64,000 bases of DNA. It comes from Haematococcus lacustris. Its lineage: Eukaryota; Chlorophyta; Chlorophyceae; Chlamydomonadales; Haematococcaceae. The translations under genes and the position numbers were made by a program. This document shows, piece after piece, positions 52,992-64,000 of the stretch; position 1 is the first letter of the stretch, and each line of letters opens with the position of its first letter. The notes beneath the pieces were generated by a model, which did not search any database, was not told where the DNA came from, and saw nothing but the letters and a program-made list of their open reading frames with translations. The DNA lies in the NCBI GenBank assembly GCA_030144725.1, contig JASKMD010000015.1, positions 3,663,425 to 3,727,424 of the forward strand, given 5' to 3'.

Positions 52992-54506
52992 CACGCTTGT
53001 AATGATGTGCCAAAGAAAGCTGTGGCAAAGAGGGTTTTGCTGAGCCAGTGGCTTGCACTTAGCAACCTGGCGCTGTCCATATCACGTTGACCTGACATGT
53101 AAAGTAATGCAGGATGGGACTGCTCACTTTGTGTTTCTCACCGCGTCCGCTGTCCACGACACCAGGGCCATCTGCGTGAACAAGTGTAATAAAAGTTGGA
53201 TTCCCCAGCAGCATAAAAACAAATAGCTGAGCCGCCTGGTATGGTGCCCCAACCCGTCCCTGGCGTGTGGCAGTTAGGGCAGGTTTGGCGTGCTGCCTTG
53301 TGATCGCTGCGAATAGCAGCTGGCCTGGAGGAGGAGGCGGCTAGTGCCAGGCCTCACGTGGAACCCTTACTGCTCCTCCACTCCCAGGCAGCCTACCTGA
53401 AATGCTACCAAACCTATGCCAGCGCTACTCAATTCCATGCAGGTTCCACGAACACTAGCATCATCATTACATGGCGTTGCTCGAGGTTCTCTGCCACCAG
53501 CATAAGCAACAGCATGTCGTTCCTGGCAAAAGCATATATCTGTTTGTTCCACAAGCCTGATACCAACCAGCTAGTGCTAGCCTCACCCTCGGCTCTGACA
53601 CTGCGCCACACGCACCAACCAAACCTCACACTCATGCTCCAGGGCAGGCAACACTTTACCACTGCCACCACGTGAAGTGGCTGAACTAGGCAAGGGTAGC
53701 CTGTCAAGTCGAAGTGTGCACACACAGCACTGTCAAGCCAGCGTTGCCACCATTCTGCCTAGCTAGCATTCACAGCACGGCCCTCCTACGGCTTCACCAA
53801 AGAGGGACCCTACACAATGACGGTGGACCAAGACAGTGGCACCTGCTGCACACTACATCAGTGTCAGCTCTTTGATGCCCTAACTAACATGCGCCAATGG
53901 GGTGACGCTGCCTTGTGGCTGGCTGTTGCCTGGCGTCTCTGAAGTAGCTGACTTGCACATGGGGTTCAGGTGCTGCTGCCTAGCCACATCTGACACTGCA
54001 TGTACTAATTCCCTGGCTGCTTCCGCAGCCCTCCGCTCCTCATTGTACTTTGCACGGCCTGGTCCCAAGGCCCGCTTGCAATTGGGAGCTGTGCCTACAG
54101 ACCAACAAAACTCATTCAACAAGGAACAACATGTTGGGCTGTGGGTAATCTCACTCCGCTACAATCATATTGAAGCATCCTCGGTCGCACCCTTGATAAC
54201 TGCAAACCCCACGTCCGGTGGCACTGCTTACATAGGCCCTGTTTGCAGGCCTGGGCATGATAGCACCGCCTATACTCTGCAGCCAGGTGCAACTGTTGCC
54301 TGGCCTTGGGCACGCGGTCTTTGAACAGGTTGAGGCCATTTAGTATTCCTTGCCAGGCGGGGCGCAGCGCCTCAAGGCCCATCCAGCTGCACACCTAAAC
54401 CACGGCCTAACCTCTTCCAGTTCGCAAAGTGCATGTGCTACACATAACTGACGTAGATGTATTTCCACATACATACATAGCTGTGCCTACAGACTGCGGT
54501 CCACTC
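52992..54506. other. intergenic region between CobW and COQ4
   Basis: No gene is supported. A minus-strand stretch at about 53900-54120 encodes a basic helical segment (GPGRAKYNEERRAAEAAREL) and another lies at 54150-54340. Both may be pieces of a decayed mobile-element protein. The CobW 3' end lies at the left. Confidence 0.4.
54405..54475 (-). repeat. dispersed repeat fragment, copy 2
   Basis: CTAACCTCTTCCAGTTCGCAAAGTGCATG... GTAGATGTATTTCCACATACATAC resembles the fragment at 41560-41625. Confidence 0.6.
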
Positions 54507-56906
54507 TCAGGTACTATGCACCTCAGTGGCTGCACGTTTCTTCGCAAGGTGCAGGGGTACAGGTGGGGCCGGGAGGATGTTGTAGTGACGCCTCATATCC
54601 TCCAGGTCCTCCTGTGTCAGGAGTGAGTGACTAGGACATCTGTAGTCACGACAGCATGACTCTTGCTGCTTGGCAGCCGCACACTGACATCACAGCCGCA
54701 CACTGACAACCCCCCTGAACTCCAATGCTCCAGTACCCAACTATACATATATAGCTTGCATGACTGAACTCTCCACTACAGCTTCCACTGTCGCTTACGA
54801 GGCGGGCAGGCAGCTAGACGATGCCTTGCTTGTAGGCAGGCCCCACCTGAAAGTTCTCTTCGTAGTATATGTTCATCAGGTCTCTTGACCGCGTCCCAGC
54901 CCGTACTGCCCAAGGCAGAAATGTTTCTTGCAGCAGCTGCCTGTCAGCAGGCTTCAAGCGATACTGCGCTCCCAGCACTGCAAGTCCTGTCATGGGCACG
55001 CCGGTCTGCACCCAAGACAGGCTACCGGCGCGCGCTGAGGGACAAGGATGACATGAGTGCCTGAACAGGTGCGCACACTTTGCCTGGCGCACTCACCTGC
55101 ACAAACTCCACGGCCTTGAGCGCCAGCTCACCAAAGACGTTGGTGTGACAATCGAACAGGACATGCCAGAAGTCATGCACCTCCCGCATCCGTGTCAGCA
55201 CGTATGCCAGCTCTTCGTCCTGCACAAACCTGTCATTGCTGTCATGCACCGAGCCCTCCCCTGCATGCATGATGCACACGGTGGGCCTGGCAGACGCACC
55301 TGACAGGGGGGCGGTCGTCAGCATGGAAGCCTCTGCTGCCCATGAACTTGGCGTAGGCGCCACCAAATGTGTGGCTTGGAAGGCTCCAACAATGGCTGGT
55401 GCTGGCGTCCTGCACAGTACACAGCCCTGATGCTCCTGTGGGCTTACTCACAGCATGCCCTATTGAGGGATCTGACCTTCCTGGCTGCACATACCACATC
55501 CTGCCGCTGCTCCTGATAAGTCGTTCCCAGCAGCAGACACAATGACAGGCCATGACAATGATGACATGGTCAGCGCAAGGCCATGATTATAGGGCAGTCT
55601 CAGCCATTAGCACCTCCTGGTGAGGTCCATAACCGCCTTCACGGCATCCCACCTTCCTCCATGGTCAGCCCAATGTGCTCGCAGCGCTAAGGCTGCGTGC
55701 TATGCTGCAGCAAGGCATTGTGCTCCACGCTGTTAGCTAGCACCGCATCACAAGGACTGACTCGAACACAAGTGGCAAAGCGGGGCCTTGCACACACGCA
55801 GCACAGAAAGTCAGAGGAGTGGGCCAGCAACAGCAGCAGTGCCTCCAAAAGTATACACAAGCGCCTCCCCTAGCCCACCCCATATTGGGATGGGGTAGGC
55901 AGTCAAGCCAAGCTCCCAGTCCCTGCCATCACGCTTGGGTGTGTGGGACAAGGTCGCAGGCCAGCCGCATGAATACAGCCCAGCTGGCTGGAAGCCCATA
56001 AAGGTGCAGTGGCCTGTTTTGAGCCTGTCGCTCATACTAAAGCACCTGGCAGCAGCCCACACATCCTGTTCCTTGCGGGAAGCCAGTACCACGTTGGCAC
56101 AACACCATCACATTGGTCACCGAAGGCATTGTTTGTCAGGCTCACTCCTCGCTCCGGTGCAGGGTACAAACTCAGGCCATCCATGGCAAAGGCACTTCAG
56201 CACTTCGTGGTCACCAGCAGTGTGAGGCAGAGCAGAACGTCAGGCAGTGTACCATGCTCACAGGCTTGTACGGTGCAGTAGGGCAAACGGACTATCCCTT
56301 GATGACTATAGCCTGGAGCCAGTGCGTGAATGGGCTTGTGAGGATCATGATGTTATGCCCCAGCGTGCTCCCAAGCAAGCATATCCCAACCCCATAGACC
56401 TAAGGCGGCCAAGCAGCCTAGCCAGCAGCCCTATGTCCTTAATCTGACACTCCCATGCCAGCCAAGCACAACAAGCACGCAAGGCTAAGCGGGTTATCGA
56501 GCCCACCCAGGCTGGGAACAGCAACGTGAAGTGCAAAGGCCTGGACAAGGCAGCTACGCAGCTACCCCTATCCCCATCAACAAGGCTGGATTTGGTATAC
56601 CACTCGCCAAGATTCAAGCAGCAGACAGGTGGAAGCAAGTGAGTCAAGGGTAGAGTGTAGTATGGCGTGAGATGCAAGGACTGGTATCCCGTACTGTCAA
56701 TGTGTCACCTCGCACCTCGAGCCTTATTAAAACTCAGCATCAACCAACACCTGGAGCCATGTGAACACCGCCTTACCGTGATGCGCGGTCGTTCTGCCAG
56801 TATCCTCTGTCCCACTGCATCTTGCTTCATACGAGTATGCAGGAGCTTCACTGCGTATAGGCCTGTGGTCTCTCCAACAGCTGCTACGAGGTCGGCTCTC
56901 TGCGGC
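54507..56906 (-). CDS. COQ4: COQ4, coenzyme Q biosynthesis protein (5' end not found)
   Basis: Mitochondrial matrix-side protein of the ubiquinone synthesis complex; recent work links it to C1 oxidative decarboxylation of the ring. Exons in transcript order: 56906-56777, 55409-55300, 55229-55097, 55005-54847, 54611-54507, all in phase. Conserved segments are [58 protein letters not shown] and the metal ligand motif [17 protein letters not shown] (HDxxHx11E). [27 protein letters not shown] and [16 protein letters not shown] follow. The acceptor at 56907 needs two bases from an upstream exon that should carry the targeting peptide and the LYxxHVPL-type segment. Nothing convincing was found before the neighbouring ZC3H3-like gene start at 57209, so the first exon is unresolved. 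Confidence 0.88.
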
Positions 56907-57208
56907 CTGCATCAGTTCAGCACATGAAACCCTATTTATTGGCGGTTGCAATACTCCAAATTACATTGTATGTAACTGGCCGTGCCTGAGTAGAGCGCCG
57001 ATGGAGGACAGCACAGCTACCGCGCCATGCTGGAGTGGTGACAAAGGAAGGTGGCTAGGATACAAGGGGCTGCCGCCGCCCATTCAGGCTGCTCTCGCTG
57101 ACCAATCCAGGACCAATCCTAGGAGCAAAGTTCACCCAACGACTTCCAGCACCTCACTCTATAAACTGCCGCGACCCACGAATTCTGGCACCCACGAACT
57201 TTGCTGAA
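56907..57208. promoter_or_regulatory. short head-to-head interval between COQ4 and ZC3H3-like gene
   Basis: Only 302 bp separate the most 5' recognised COQ4 exon from the start codon of the next gene. The interval must hold the ZC3H3-like promoter and leader, and COQ4's missing first exon and promoter either lie here or overlap the other gene. Confidence 0.45.
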
Positions 57209-59902
57209 ATGCTGCCAGGAGTAGGACTGACCAGCGACCGCAAGCGTCCCCGCCAGGTGACCCACGAAGCTTTCGTCTGGAAGAGGCTACAGGGCCAGGG
57301 CCAGGACCAAAGTACAGCGGCAGAAGGGCAACTCAAGGACAACAGTCGTGCAGCAGGCAACAACGTATGGCTCAATGCTACGATTACTCGACCTCGTCAA
57401 GCGGGAGGGCGAGCAGCACAGCCAGCCAAGCACCCTTATGTTGGTCGGTCACAGATGACAAGTCTCCATAGGTTACCGTGCAGGGGCAAGCCCTTGACGT
57501 GGGCTCGAGAGTTGAACTCTGCTGTGACACCTTCTGCTGTGCCTTCCCCAGCCCAGGATGCCTCAGGCATGAAACTGAATGCCTTGGCTGCTGAGGTGCA
57601 GAAGCACAACTTTAAGACTGCTGGTTGCCCAGCTATACCGCAGCTGAGTATATCTGTGGGAGAGGCAGCTGCCGCCGTAAAACCACAACAGACACCACTG
57701 GGTGTGCAGCCAGCCAGCAGCGTAAGCTGTACCTCACCCAAGTACATCCAGGCAGCCATGAACAGACTTGTGCGAGTCGGGGCCAAGACAGCAGACACAT
57801 CAGCAGGAGTGAAGCGCGCCAAGCATTCTGCTCCTCTTCCCAGACTCGTAGCATCTCAACCACGAGCACTTCATGTCAACATGAAGCGACAGCGGCTCCG
57901 GCAGCCTCCTGGCCACTTGACATGGCAAAGACAAGGTGCTGCTCAGAGCAACGCGCAGTACTACGTGCCCAACAGCAGGACTCTGGTAGGTTTCATCCAT
58001 CCGTCTTTATGATTGAACTGGGACAACAATAACTGGCAGCTGGGACAGACAAGAAAGCCTTTTTAGCAGTCAGCATTTCAGCATTTCAGCAGTATGGCAC
58101 GTCTGTGCCTGTGAGCCTGGGCACCTGCAGCAGCCCGGCATCCATGCCTGCAGCGTGCGGTATACTATGCTGGGTGCTGCTGCTGCTATGTGATGGCGTG
58201 GTGATGGTGATGATGTTGTCTGCCATCCTTACAAAGGGGACAGTGTACCGTCGTCAAGGCCAGAAGACATTCCAGCCCACCCTGGCCCTGCGTGGCAGCC
58301 GTGTCATGAGCTGGGTGCGAGGCGTACAGACAGCAGCCCTGCGCGGCGTGTGTGCAGCTTCATCATCGCCTGGTGTGAGGCAGCGCAGCCCTGTGAGTTG
58401 ACGCTGCTGGCATTGTTTGGGTTCTCTAAGGGCGTTGACATGACTGCTGAGGGCCAGACATCAGCACTCTGGGAAGTGTGGCACCAAGCCCTCTGCACCA
58501 TGTTGGTGACATGCAGGGAGTGATGCAATCACAGAGCAGCAAAGGCAGTCCCCACCCAGCTCAGTCAGCTGTGCCCATCAAGCAGCGCTCGCCTCCTGCT
58601 GTGAAGGCCAACCGGCGGCAGCAGGTCGCAGCTAAGACAGTGAAGCGCTCCTTGACAGTGACACGCAAGCGAGGGGGCGCAGCTGCTGGACGGAAGCAAC
58701 AGGCAGCCACCTCCAGGCAACTGTGCCTCACCTATTGCAAGTGAGGGTGGACAGCTAGTGATGAGGCATGACTAAGGCTGCCAGCCAGCGGTCACCAGTC
58801 AAACGCGTGCGATTGAGCTAATCGTCAGCTTTGCGGGTGACTTGCCTGCATGCAGGACTGGATCATGCAGCGGGCTGACCAATGGCACATGCACTGGGCA
58901 GCACGATAGCAGCAAGGTTGCTGTGTGCATGCAGTGGCTGCAAGGCAGCTGTACGAACCCTTCCTGCAAACTGCAACACAAGGTAAGTGAGCTTTGTTGT
59001 GATGTGCTGCAGTGGCGCATGCATCTGTGTTTCCGAGCTACTGGCAAGTCATAGAAGAGGCAGGCTAATGCAGTTTGGGTTGGTCATGGGCAGAGTACAA
59101 GCTGTAGCATCTGTTCGCTCTTGAACGAACCCTCTGCCTTGTGTCGCAAATGCATCGCAGGTTTGCCATGACCTCATGCCAGCATGCACCTTCTTTGCTA
59201 AGGTGCGGAGAGGAACCCATAGGCTGTGCTGGTGTATTACTTGGGTGTAAGTGTGTGTGTGTGGGTAGTTTTGGTCCGCTTGTTCTAGGCAGTAGTTATG
59301 CCCTTGTGGCACGCTGGCCGAAGCTAGAGGCATGTGGCAGCTAGGTGCACCTGCTCTGCCAGGTCACCCATCATGTGCCCAACCCTTTATGCCATATGCC
59401 TGCCTGGTTGACACGTCTATCAGCCTGCCTGCGCACCACTGACCTGTAGCTCGTATCTATCGCCCGAGCACATCCACTGTGCCACAGCATGTCTCCTAAC
59501 TTCAGCTATTCTAGCACATACAATAGCTCAACCTGCCCTGTCTGCCCATGTAGCTGCCTGTTGTGCCCACCTGTGACTGCTGGTGCTGCATGATGCCAAT
59601 GCTTATACTGTTCTCAAGCACTACATACCTGTTGTGGCTGTCTGCCATGCATGCATGCAATGTGCTGGACCTGTGACACACTGACATCATCTGGACACCG
59701 TGATCACATAGCCAACACGTTTTGTGTTGTGCAGGGGCTCTGTACTGCCCAAGACTGCCCGTGGCTCCATGTTCGGTATGCCAAAGGGACACCAGTCTGC
59801 CGCGCTTTCCTTAGTGGCTATTGTCCCAATGGTGGTCGGTGCTCACGGGCGCACATCTTGTCAAAGACAGCCATGCATGGCAGCCGCCCCCGCAAGCAGT
59901 GA
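57209..59902 (+). CDS. ZC3H3-like protein with five CCCH zinc fingers
   Basis: Product of 497 aa from six exons: 57209-57985, 58237-58392, 58517-58740, 58856-58982, 59161-59202, 59735-59902, all in phase. The first 260 residues are a basic, low-complexity tail. The C-terminal 110 residues are consecutive CCCH fingers: CLTYCK...GTCTGQH, CMQWLQGSCTNPSCKLQH, CHDLMPACTFFAKGLC...CPWLH and CRAFLSGYCPNGGRCSRAH. Spacing follows animal ZC3H3 and its plant relatives, which act in polyadenylation-coupled mRNA export or 3' processing. The arrangement of fingers, not the tail, supports the assignment. Start is the first ATG of the long exon 1; an in-frame upstream ATG was not seen. Confidence 0.85.
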
Positions 59903-60665
59903 TATTCTAATAGGGACCTGGCTATGTGGGCCAGCCATGCAAACGCAAGTGCAGTGCCAGTCCTAGTGTCATGCTCAACATTTTTGACCACACACATCAC
60001 TTGCACAATGCTGTTCGCATCATCCAGTCCTTCACATGGTTATGCATAAGATGCATGTGCACAGTGTTGGGGTATTATGACAGTAATATGCCTTGGTTGG
60101 AGACTGGCATTTCATCTCCTTGACGTAGATATCATGATGACCGCTACCGGCATCTGGGTACCTGTGTTGCTCAGTCATCGCGGGAGCATGCAAATAGATG
60201 TGCCCAGCAGAGCGCTTGGCCTGGGGTGTCCTTCAGGCCTGCAGGCTAGGAGTCTACCACAGACGATGTCAACGAGGATGGAGGATGGTGTCGCCGCAAA
60301 GTCAGCTGCTGCAAGTTTGGGCTTAACACTCTTCTTCGGAAGGTTACCATGTCCGTCCAGACTGGCAAGAGCAACATAACAAGGAAAAGGTAGCTTAGGT
60401 TCCCAAACCCCATCCCAGCTGGGCAGCTGGTTGAACTACGGCATAACATGGGGTATGCAGCACACTCCGTCGCTTTGGTGAGGCCAGCTAGGGTTGTGCT
60501 TGAGCCAGAACCTGGCCAAACGCCGCACCGAACATTTCCGTTAGGCGACAACCGATTTGCTGGGCCGACGCTTGCAGTACACTATACCCGCGTCAGCCTC
60601 TGCAACCCCAGCTGCTACCCGCTCAGCACTATGATTGACTAAGTTTCGAACTTGCGACAGTCGGA
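59903..60665. other. intergenic region before the kinesin gene
   Basis: No gene seen in 763 bp. It must hold the ZC3H3-like 3' end and the kinesin promoter. No TATA box or TGTAA signal stood out. Confidence 0.4.
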
Positions 60666-63600
60666 ATGGCACAGGAGCGAGTTCAGGTGGTAGTGAGGCT
60701 TAGGCCGCTATCGGAGGCAGAGCTAGGCGACAAGGAAGCATGGTCAAGCCCAGAGCCAACGGCGTTGACTCTATCCTGCGGCGACGCGGCATCGACCTGG
60801 CAGTATGACCGAGTGTTTCCAGCGCCTACATCTTCCGACGAGGTCTACAAGGTCACATGCAAGGACCTGGTGTCCTCAACAATTCTGGGTGGCCTGAACT
60901 CCGTGGTCTTTGCGTATGGTGGGAGCACAGCATTGGGCTTCATCCAACGATGTCCCTTCACCGTGTGAGCTCACATTGCTGAGCCTCAACCTGTGCTTCC
61001 AGGCCAAACTGGGTCCGGGAAAACTCACACCATCTCAGCATTGATGCGTCTGGCTTGCCAGGACACATTCAGGCTCATTGAAGCAGACAGTGGGCGAGAG
61101 TTCCTGCTGCGTCTGGTGAGGGAGCTCTTAACCCCTGTACTCACCGGTCTGACAACAGCGCGATGCTGACATTGCTGGCTTCCTTTGCTGCCGCAGTCGG
61201 CCATGGAGATTTACAATGAGGTGTGAACCCAGCTGTGTTCCTTGCCTTTCCATCTCACAGCATAGATTGGGATGATTGGTGAATGGCTGGTAACTATCTG
61301 ACTGTGTGATGAGAACTGTGCAGATGGTCAGGGACATGCTTGGCAAGCTGGAGGCTGTGGCTGCACCCGGTGAGTGGGACCATTTTTCACAGAAAAGAAT
61401 GACAGGTCAGGCCCAACAACAGACCTTGTTACAGTTGTTTCAGGTGGGCTGCGGGTCATGGATGACCCCGAGTCAGGAACACATGTGGAGGGGTTGCGTG
61501 AGGAAGGTATTGAGTCAGTGACCCACCTGGAGCAGCTGTTGCGCAACATTGAGCAGAATAGACAGGTGGGTGGATCAGCATGCCTGAAAAGTACAACATT
61601 GAACGCACCACATGGCATAGCATAGTGGTGAGCTAGATGACGCAGCCAAGCCCGTGAGTAGGCTATTGGCTTATGCAGGTGCGAGACACCCGTATGAACA
61701 ACAGCAGCAGCCGTGGCCACCTGATTGTGCGGATCATAGTTGAGAGTCGTCCTAGCGCAGCAACTGCGGCCGGGACCTGGACAGCACAGCAGGAGCTGGT
61801 GCAGCAGAGGGGTACCTGCCAGAGAGCAGCTGGGACGGAGCCAGGAGACAGCGCCCCGCACAGTGGGCACTCTAGTGGGGTCGTTGTGTCAACACTGAAC
61901 TTTGTCGATCTGGCTGGGAGTGAGAGGTTGTCCCAAGCCGCAATGGAGGCCGGGGACTCAGACAGACTGCGCCAGAAAGAGGTAAGGTAGCGCATGTAGT
62001 GGTAGTGAGGGTGTGACAGCCTAGCGTCCTGGCTATCCAGGCCACCCTACTGATGGCATGACATCCACAGCATGACCCAAACCTAATGTCAGTGGCTACT
62101 TGCTGCAGGCTAGCAACATCAACCGCAGCCTGCTGACCCTGGGCACCGTGATTCGTGCACTTGGAGACCTGCCGGTGAGCCTGTCTGCCGGCTTGCACGC
62201 TTCCGTGCAGCGTGTATGAGACCCTTCACCACAAGCTGGCATGACAGCATCCAACCCACACACATGCATTGCTGCAATGCAGGCTGCACGCAAGCATGTC
62301 CCTTTCAGAGACTCCAAGCTCACCCGCATCCTGCAGGTATGCAGGCAGGAGGAGGTCCTGGTCGTCCAGAGGACGTTCTCATGCCGCTTGCAGCGCACCT
62401 GTGCAGCACTGTACAGGGTTCACCCCCCCTTTGATGCTTGGCCATGTAAACCATTTGCCTGCAACCTATGCCTGCCCTCTGCGCTTGCTACTCCCAGCCA
62501 GCACTGGCGGGCAACGCACGCATGGCCATCGTCGTCACCATCTCCCCAGCTGGACGAGCAGTCGATACTACTCGAGCTGCCCTGCACTTTGCCAACGCCG
62601 CAAAGCGGGTTGTCATGTCTCCAAAGGTGACGCTCCTGCTGGTGTCCGAGCAGCGAGGGTATTGTGTCTCTTTAAAGCTCCTCTTCACAGCATGTTGGCT
62701 TGTTTCCAGGTGAACAAGGTCCATGATGAGTCTAAAGCAGTGATACGCCGTATGCAAGCTGAGATTGAGGCATTGAAGATGGCAGTGGTGAGTAACCTGG
62801 CTTGGCTATTGCTGGTTGCATGTGACCAGGCCTGCTGATGCATTGGCTTGTCCCCACAACAGGCTGCCAAGGATGTGTGGCAAGGAGCCCTGATTGCCAA
62901 AGATGAGGAAGTGCGCCGCGCAAGCGAGGAGAAGGTTGCTTTAGAGCGCCGGCTTCATAACCTGGAGAAGCTAATCTTGACAAGCGAAACCACGGGCATC
63001 ACTCGGGTGATTGACGTGTGCCGCTGATCCTTGTCAGCAAACGTGTTCTACAGCTTTGCTGACCACCGGCATGTTGATCATTGTCCGGGGAGGTAAAGCC
63101 ATGCCATCAAAGTCTCTGGATGCCGTCATGCACATTGTAGGCGATGTTTGCTCTTGTGTTGTGTTCACAGAGCCGCCGCAGCTTTGATGGCAGCGTGGAT
63201 CTGGCATCGACCTCGTGGTGGCTCCCTTCTCTAGGGCCTGCCAGCGCAGCTGGTCTAAGTACAGCTGGCAACCTGGAAGGCATTCCAGAGGGAGGGGATG
63301 CCACCGCTTTCCAGCTTGGCAGCTCCCCAGCCCCAGCCTCAGGTCAGCCTGTAGGCTGGCACCAAGGCTCAACAGGCGGTGCATGCTCCATGCAGCAGCG
63401 GCTGGGTCTACGCGGTGCGCGAGCCAGGCACCCAGCAGCAGCAGTGGCTCGCGCCTCATGGAACCCTTCCTCAGGTGCAGCAGCGGGCAGCAACATTCTC
63501 ATGCCAGGCACAGCCCCCTCCAAGCTGCTAGGGTCAACAGCAACAGCAACCGCTGCTGCCGCAATGGAGTCAGCTTCCAGCCACTCAGGAGTGCTGGACA

Positions 63601-63933
63601 GCAGAGGGGCCAGGGACTCTGGCAACACCATCCTGACAGCGGGACAGAGGATGGGGAGGAAGGCCAGCCATGCGGCAGCTCCTCGCGATCGTGATGGGTT
63701 GCTCCTGAACCTGTTTCTGTCGCCAGGCGTTCGCAAGGTTTGTAAAGGCTCTGCATGGCATGACTTGCTGCAATTGACGCTCGCAACCTTGACCCACTCC
63801 GGCTGCTGACATGCCTTTGCAGGCAGCTGCAAACATGGCTGCTGCTTCCTCAGGAAGGAATGATGAGCCGCCACCCATGTCAGCAACAGCAACTACAGCT
63901 GTGGAGGGCAGCCAGGCCATGCAAAGCCTGCAG
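60666..63933 (+). CDS. kinesin motor protein, kinesin-7-like (runs off right edge)
   Basis: N-terminal motor. Exons: 60666-60918, 61003-61115, 61197-61220, 61324-61369, 61444-61565, 61679-61981, 62109-62174, 62283-62336, 62498-62626, 62710-62787, 62863-63006, 63171-63737, 63823-63933, all in phase. The motor starts at QVVVRLRPLSEAE. The P-loop is GQTGSGKTHT (about aa 85), then MEIYNEMVRDML. Switch I reads NNSSSRGH (aa 193-200), where kinesins have NxxSSRSH. An insertion of about 45 residues rich in Ala/Gly/Thr precedes switch II NFVDLAGSER. NINRSLLTLGTVI, VPFRDSKLTRIL and LHFANAAKRV follow. After the motor come a short coiled coil (DESKAVIRRMQAEIEALK, then EEVRRASEEKVALERRLHNLEKL) and a long Ser/Ala-rich region. 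Class is inferred from overall order; CENP-E/kinesin-7 is most likely. The gene continues beyond 64000. Confidence 0.9.
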
Positions 63934-64000
63934 GTACACAGTTAACTGGTTGCCTGTTGCTTTCATGCCATAGCACCAACCTGCTGCTTGTTGTATTGTG
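63934..64000 (+). other. start of next kinesin intron
   Basis: Begins GTACAC after exon CTGCAG and runs off the window. Confidence 0.6.

Overview
The window looks like nuclear DNA of a green alga of the Chlamydomonadales (volvocine or Haematococcus-like). Genes are broken into many short exons with GT-AG introns of 100-1400 bp. Intergenic DNA is rich in CA/TG, introns carry long microsatellites, and the proteins are of plant/algal type. The genus cannot be proved from sequence alone.

Layout: 1-1000 holds the last exon of an unrecognised + strand gene. 1317-2187 is a hAT-type non-autonomous transposon with a perfect 8-bp target duplication, and 2421-2921 is a foldback element. 4878-14152 (minus) is a 16-exon CLASP microtubule-regulator gene. 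14.2-23.1 kb is a mobile-element island: a second foldback element (15128-15305), an intron-containing tyrosine-recombinase (Crypton-like) gene, a minus-strand non-autonomous LTR retrotransposon (18074-20646) with identical 418-bp LTRs, a 992-bp duplication of the recombinase gene around that LTR element, and an 825-bp inverted-repeat element. 25292-30884 (plus) is MON1, whose introns carry extreme microsatellites. 31.6-33.1 kb has an orphan ORF ending in a third foldback element, then AT-rich DNA with helically phased repeats. 33212-39941 (plus) is sphingosine-1-phosphate lyase (14 exons, one GC-AG intron). 40661-41080 (minus) is a decayed Fanzor/TnpB-like remnant. 41915-48885 (minus) is a 19-exon HET-like plus TPR gene, sharing a divergent promoter region with a CobW-family metal-chaperone GTPase (49538-52991, plus). 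54507-56906 (minus) is COQ4, head to head with a ZC3H3-like five-CCCH-finger gene (57209-59902, plus). 60666 to beyond the right edge (plus) is a kinesin resembling the kinesin-7 class.

The genes do not form a pathway. They are ordinary single-copy housekeeping genes: microtubule dynamics (CLASP, kinesin), Rab7 activation (MON1), sphingolipid breakdown (SPL), metal homeostasis (CobW), ubiquinone synthesis (COQ4) and mRNA maturation (ZC3H3-like). Between them lie mobile elements of at least five kinds. Exon borders were chosen by eye from splice dinucleotides, conserved GTGAG/GCAG context, reading-frame phase and family sequence. Nearly all junctions close in frame; the exceptions are stated.
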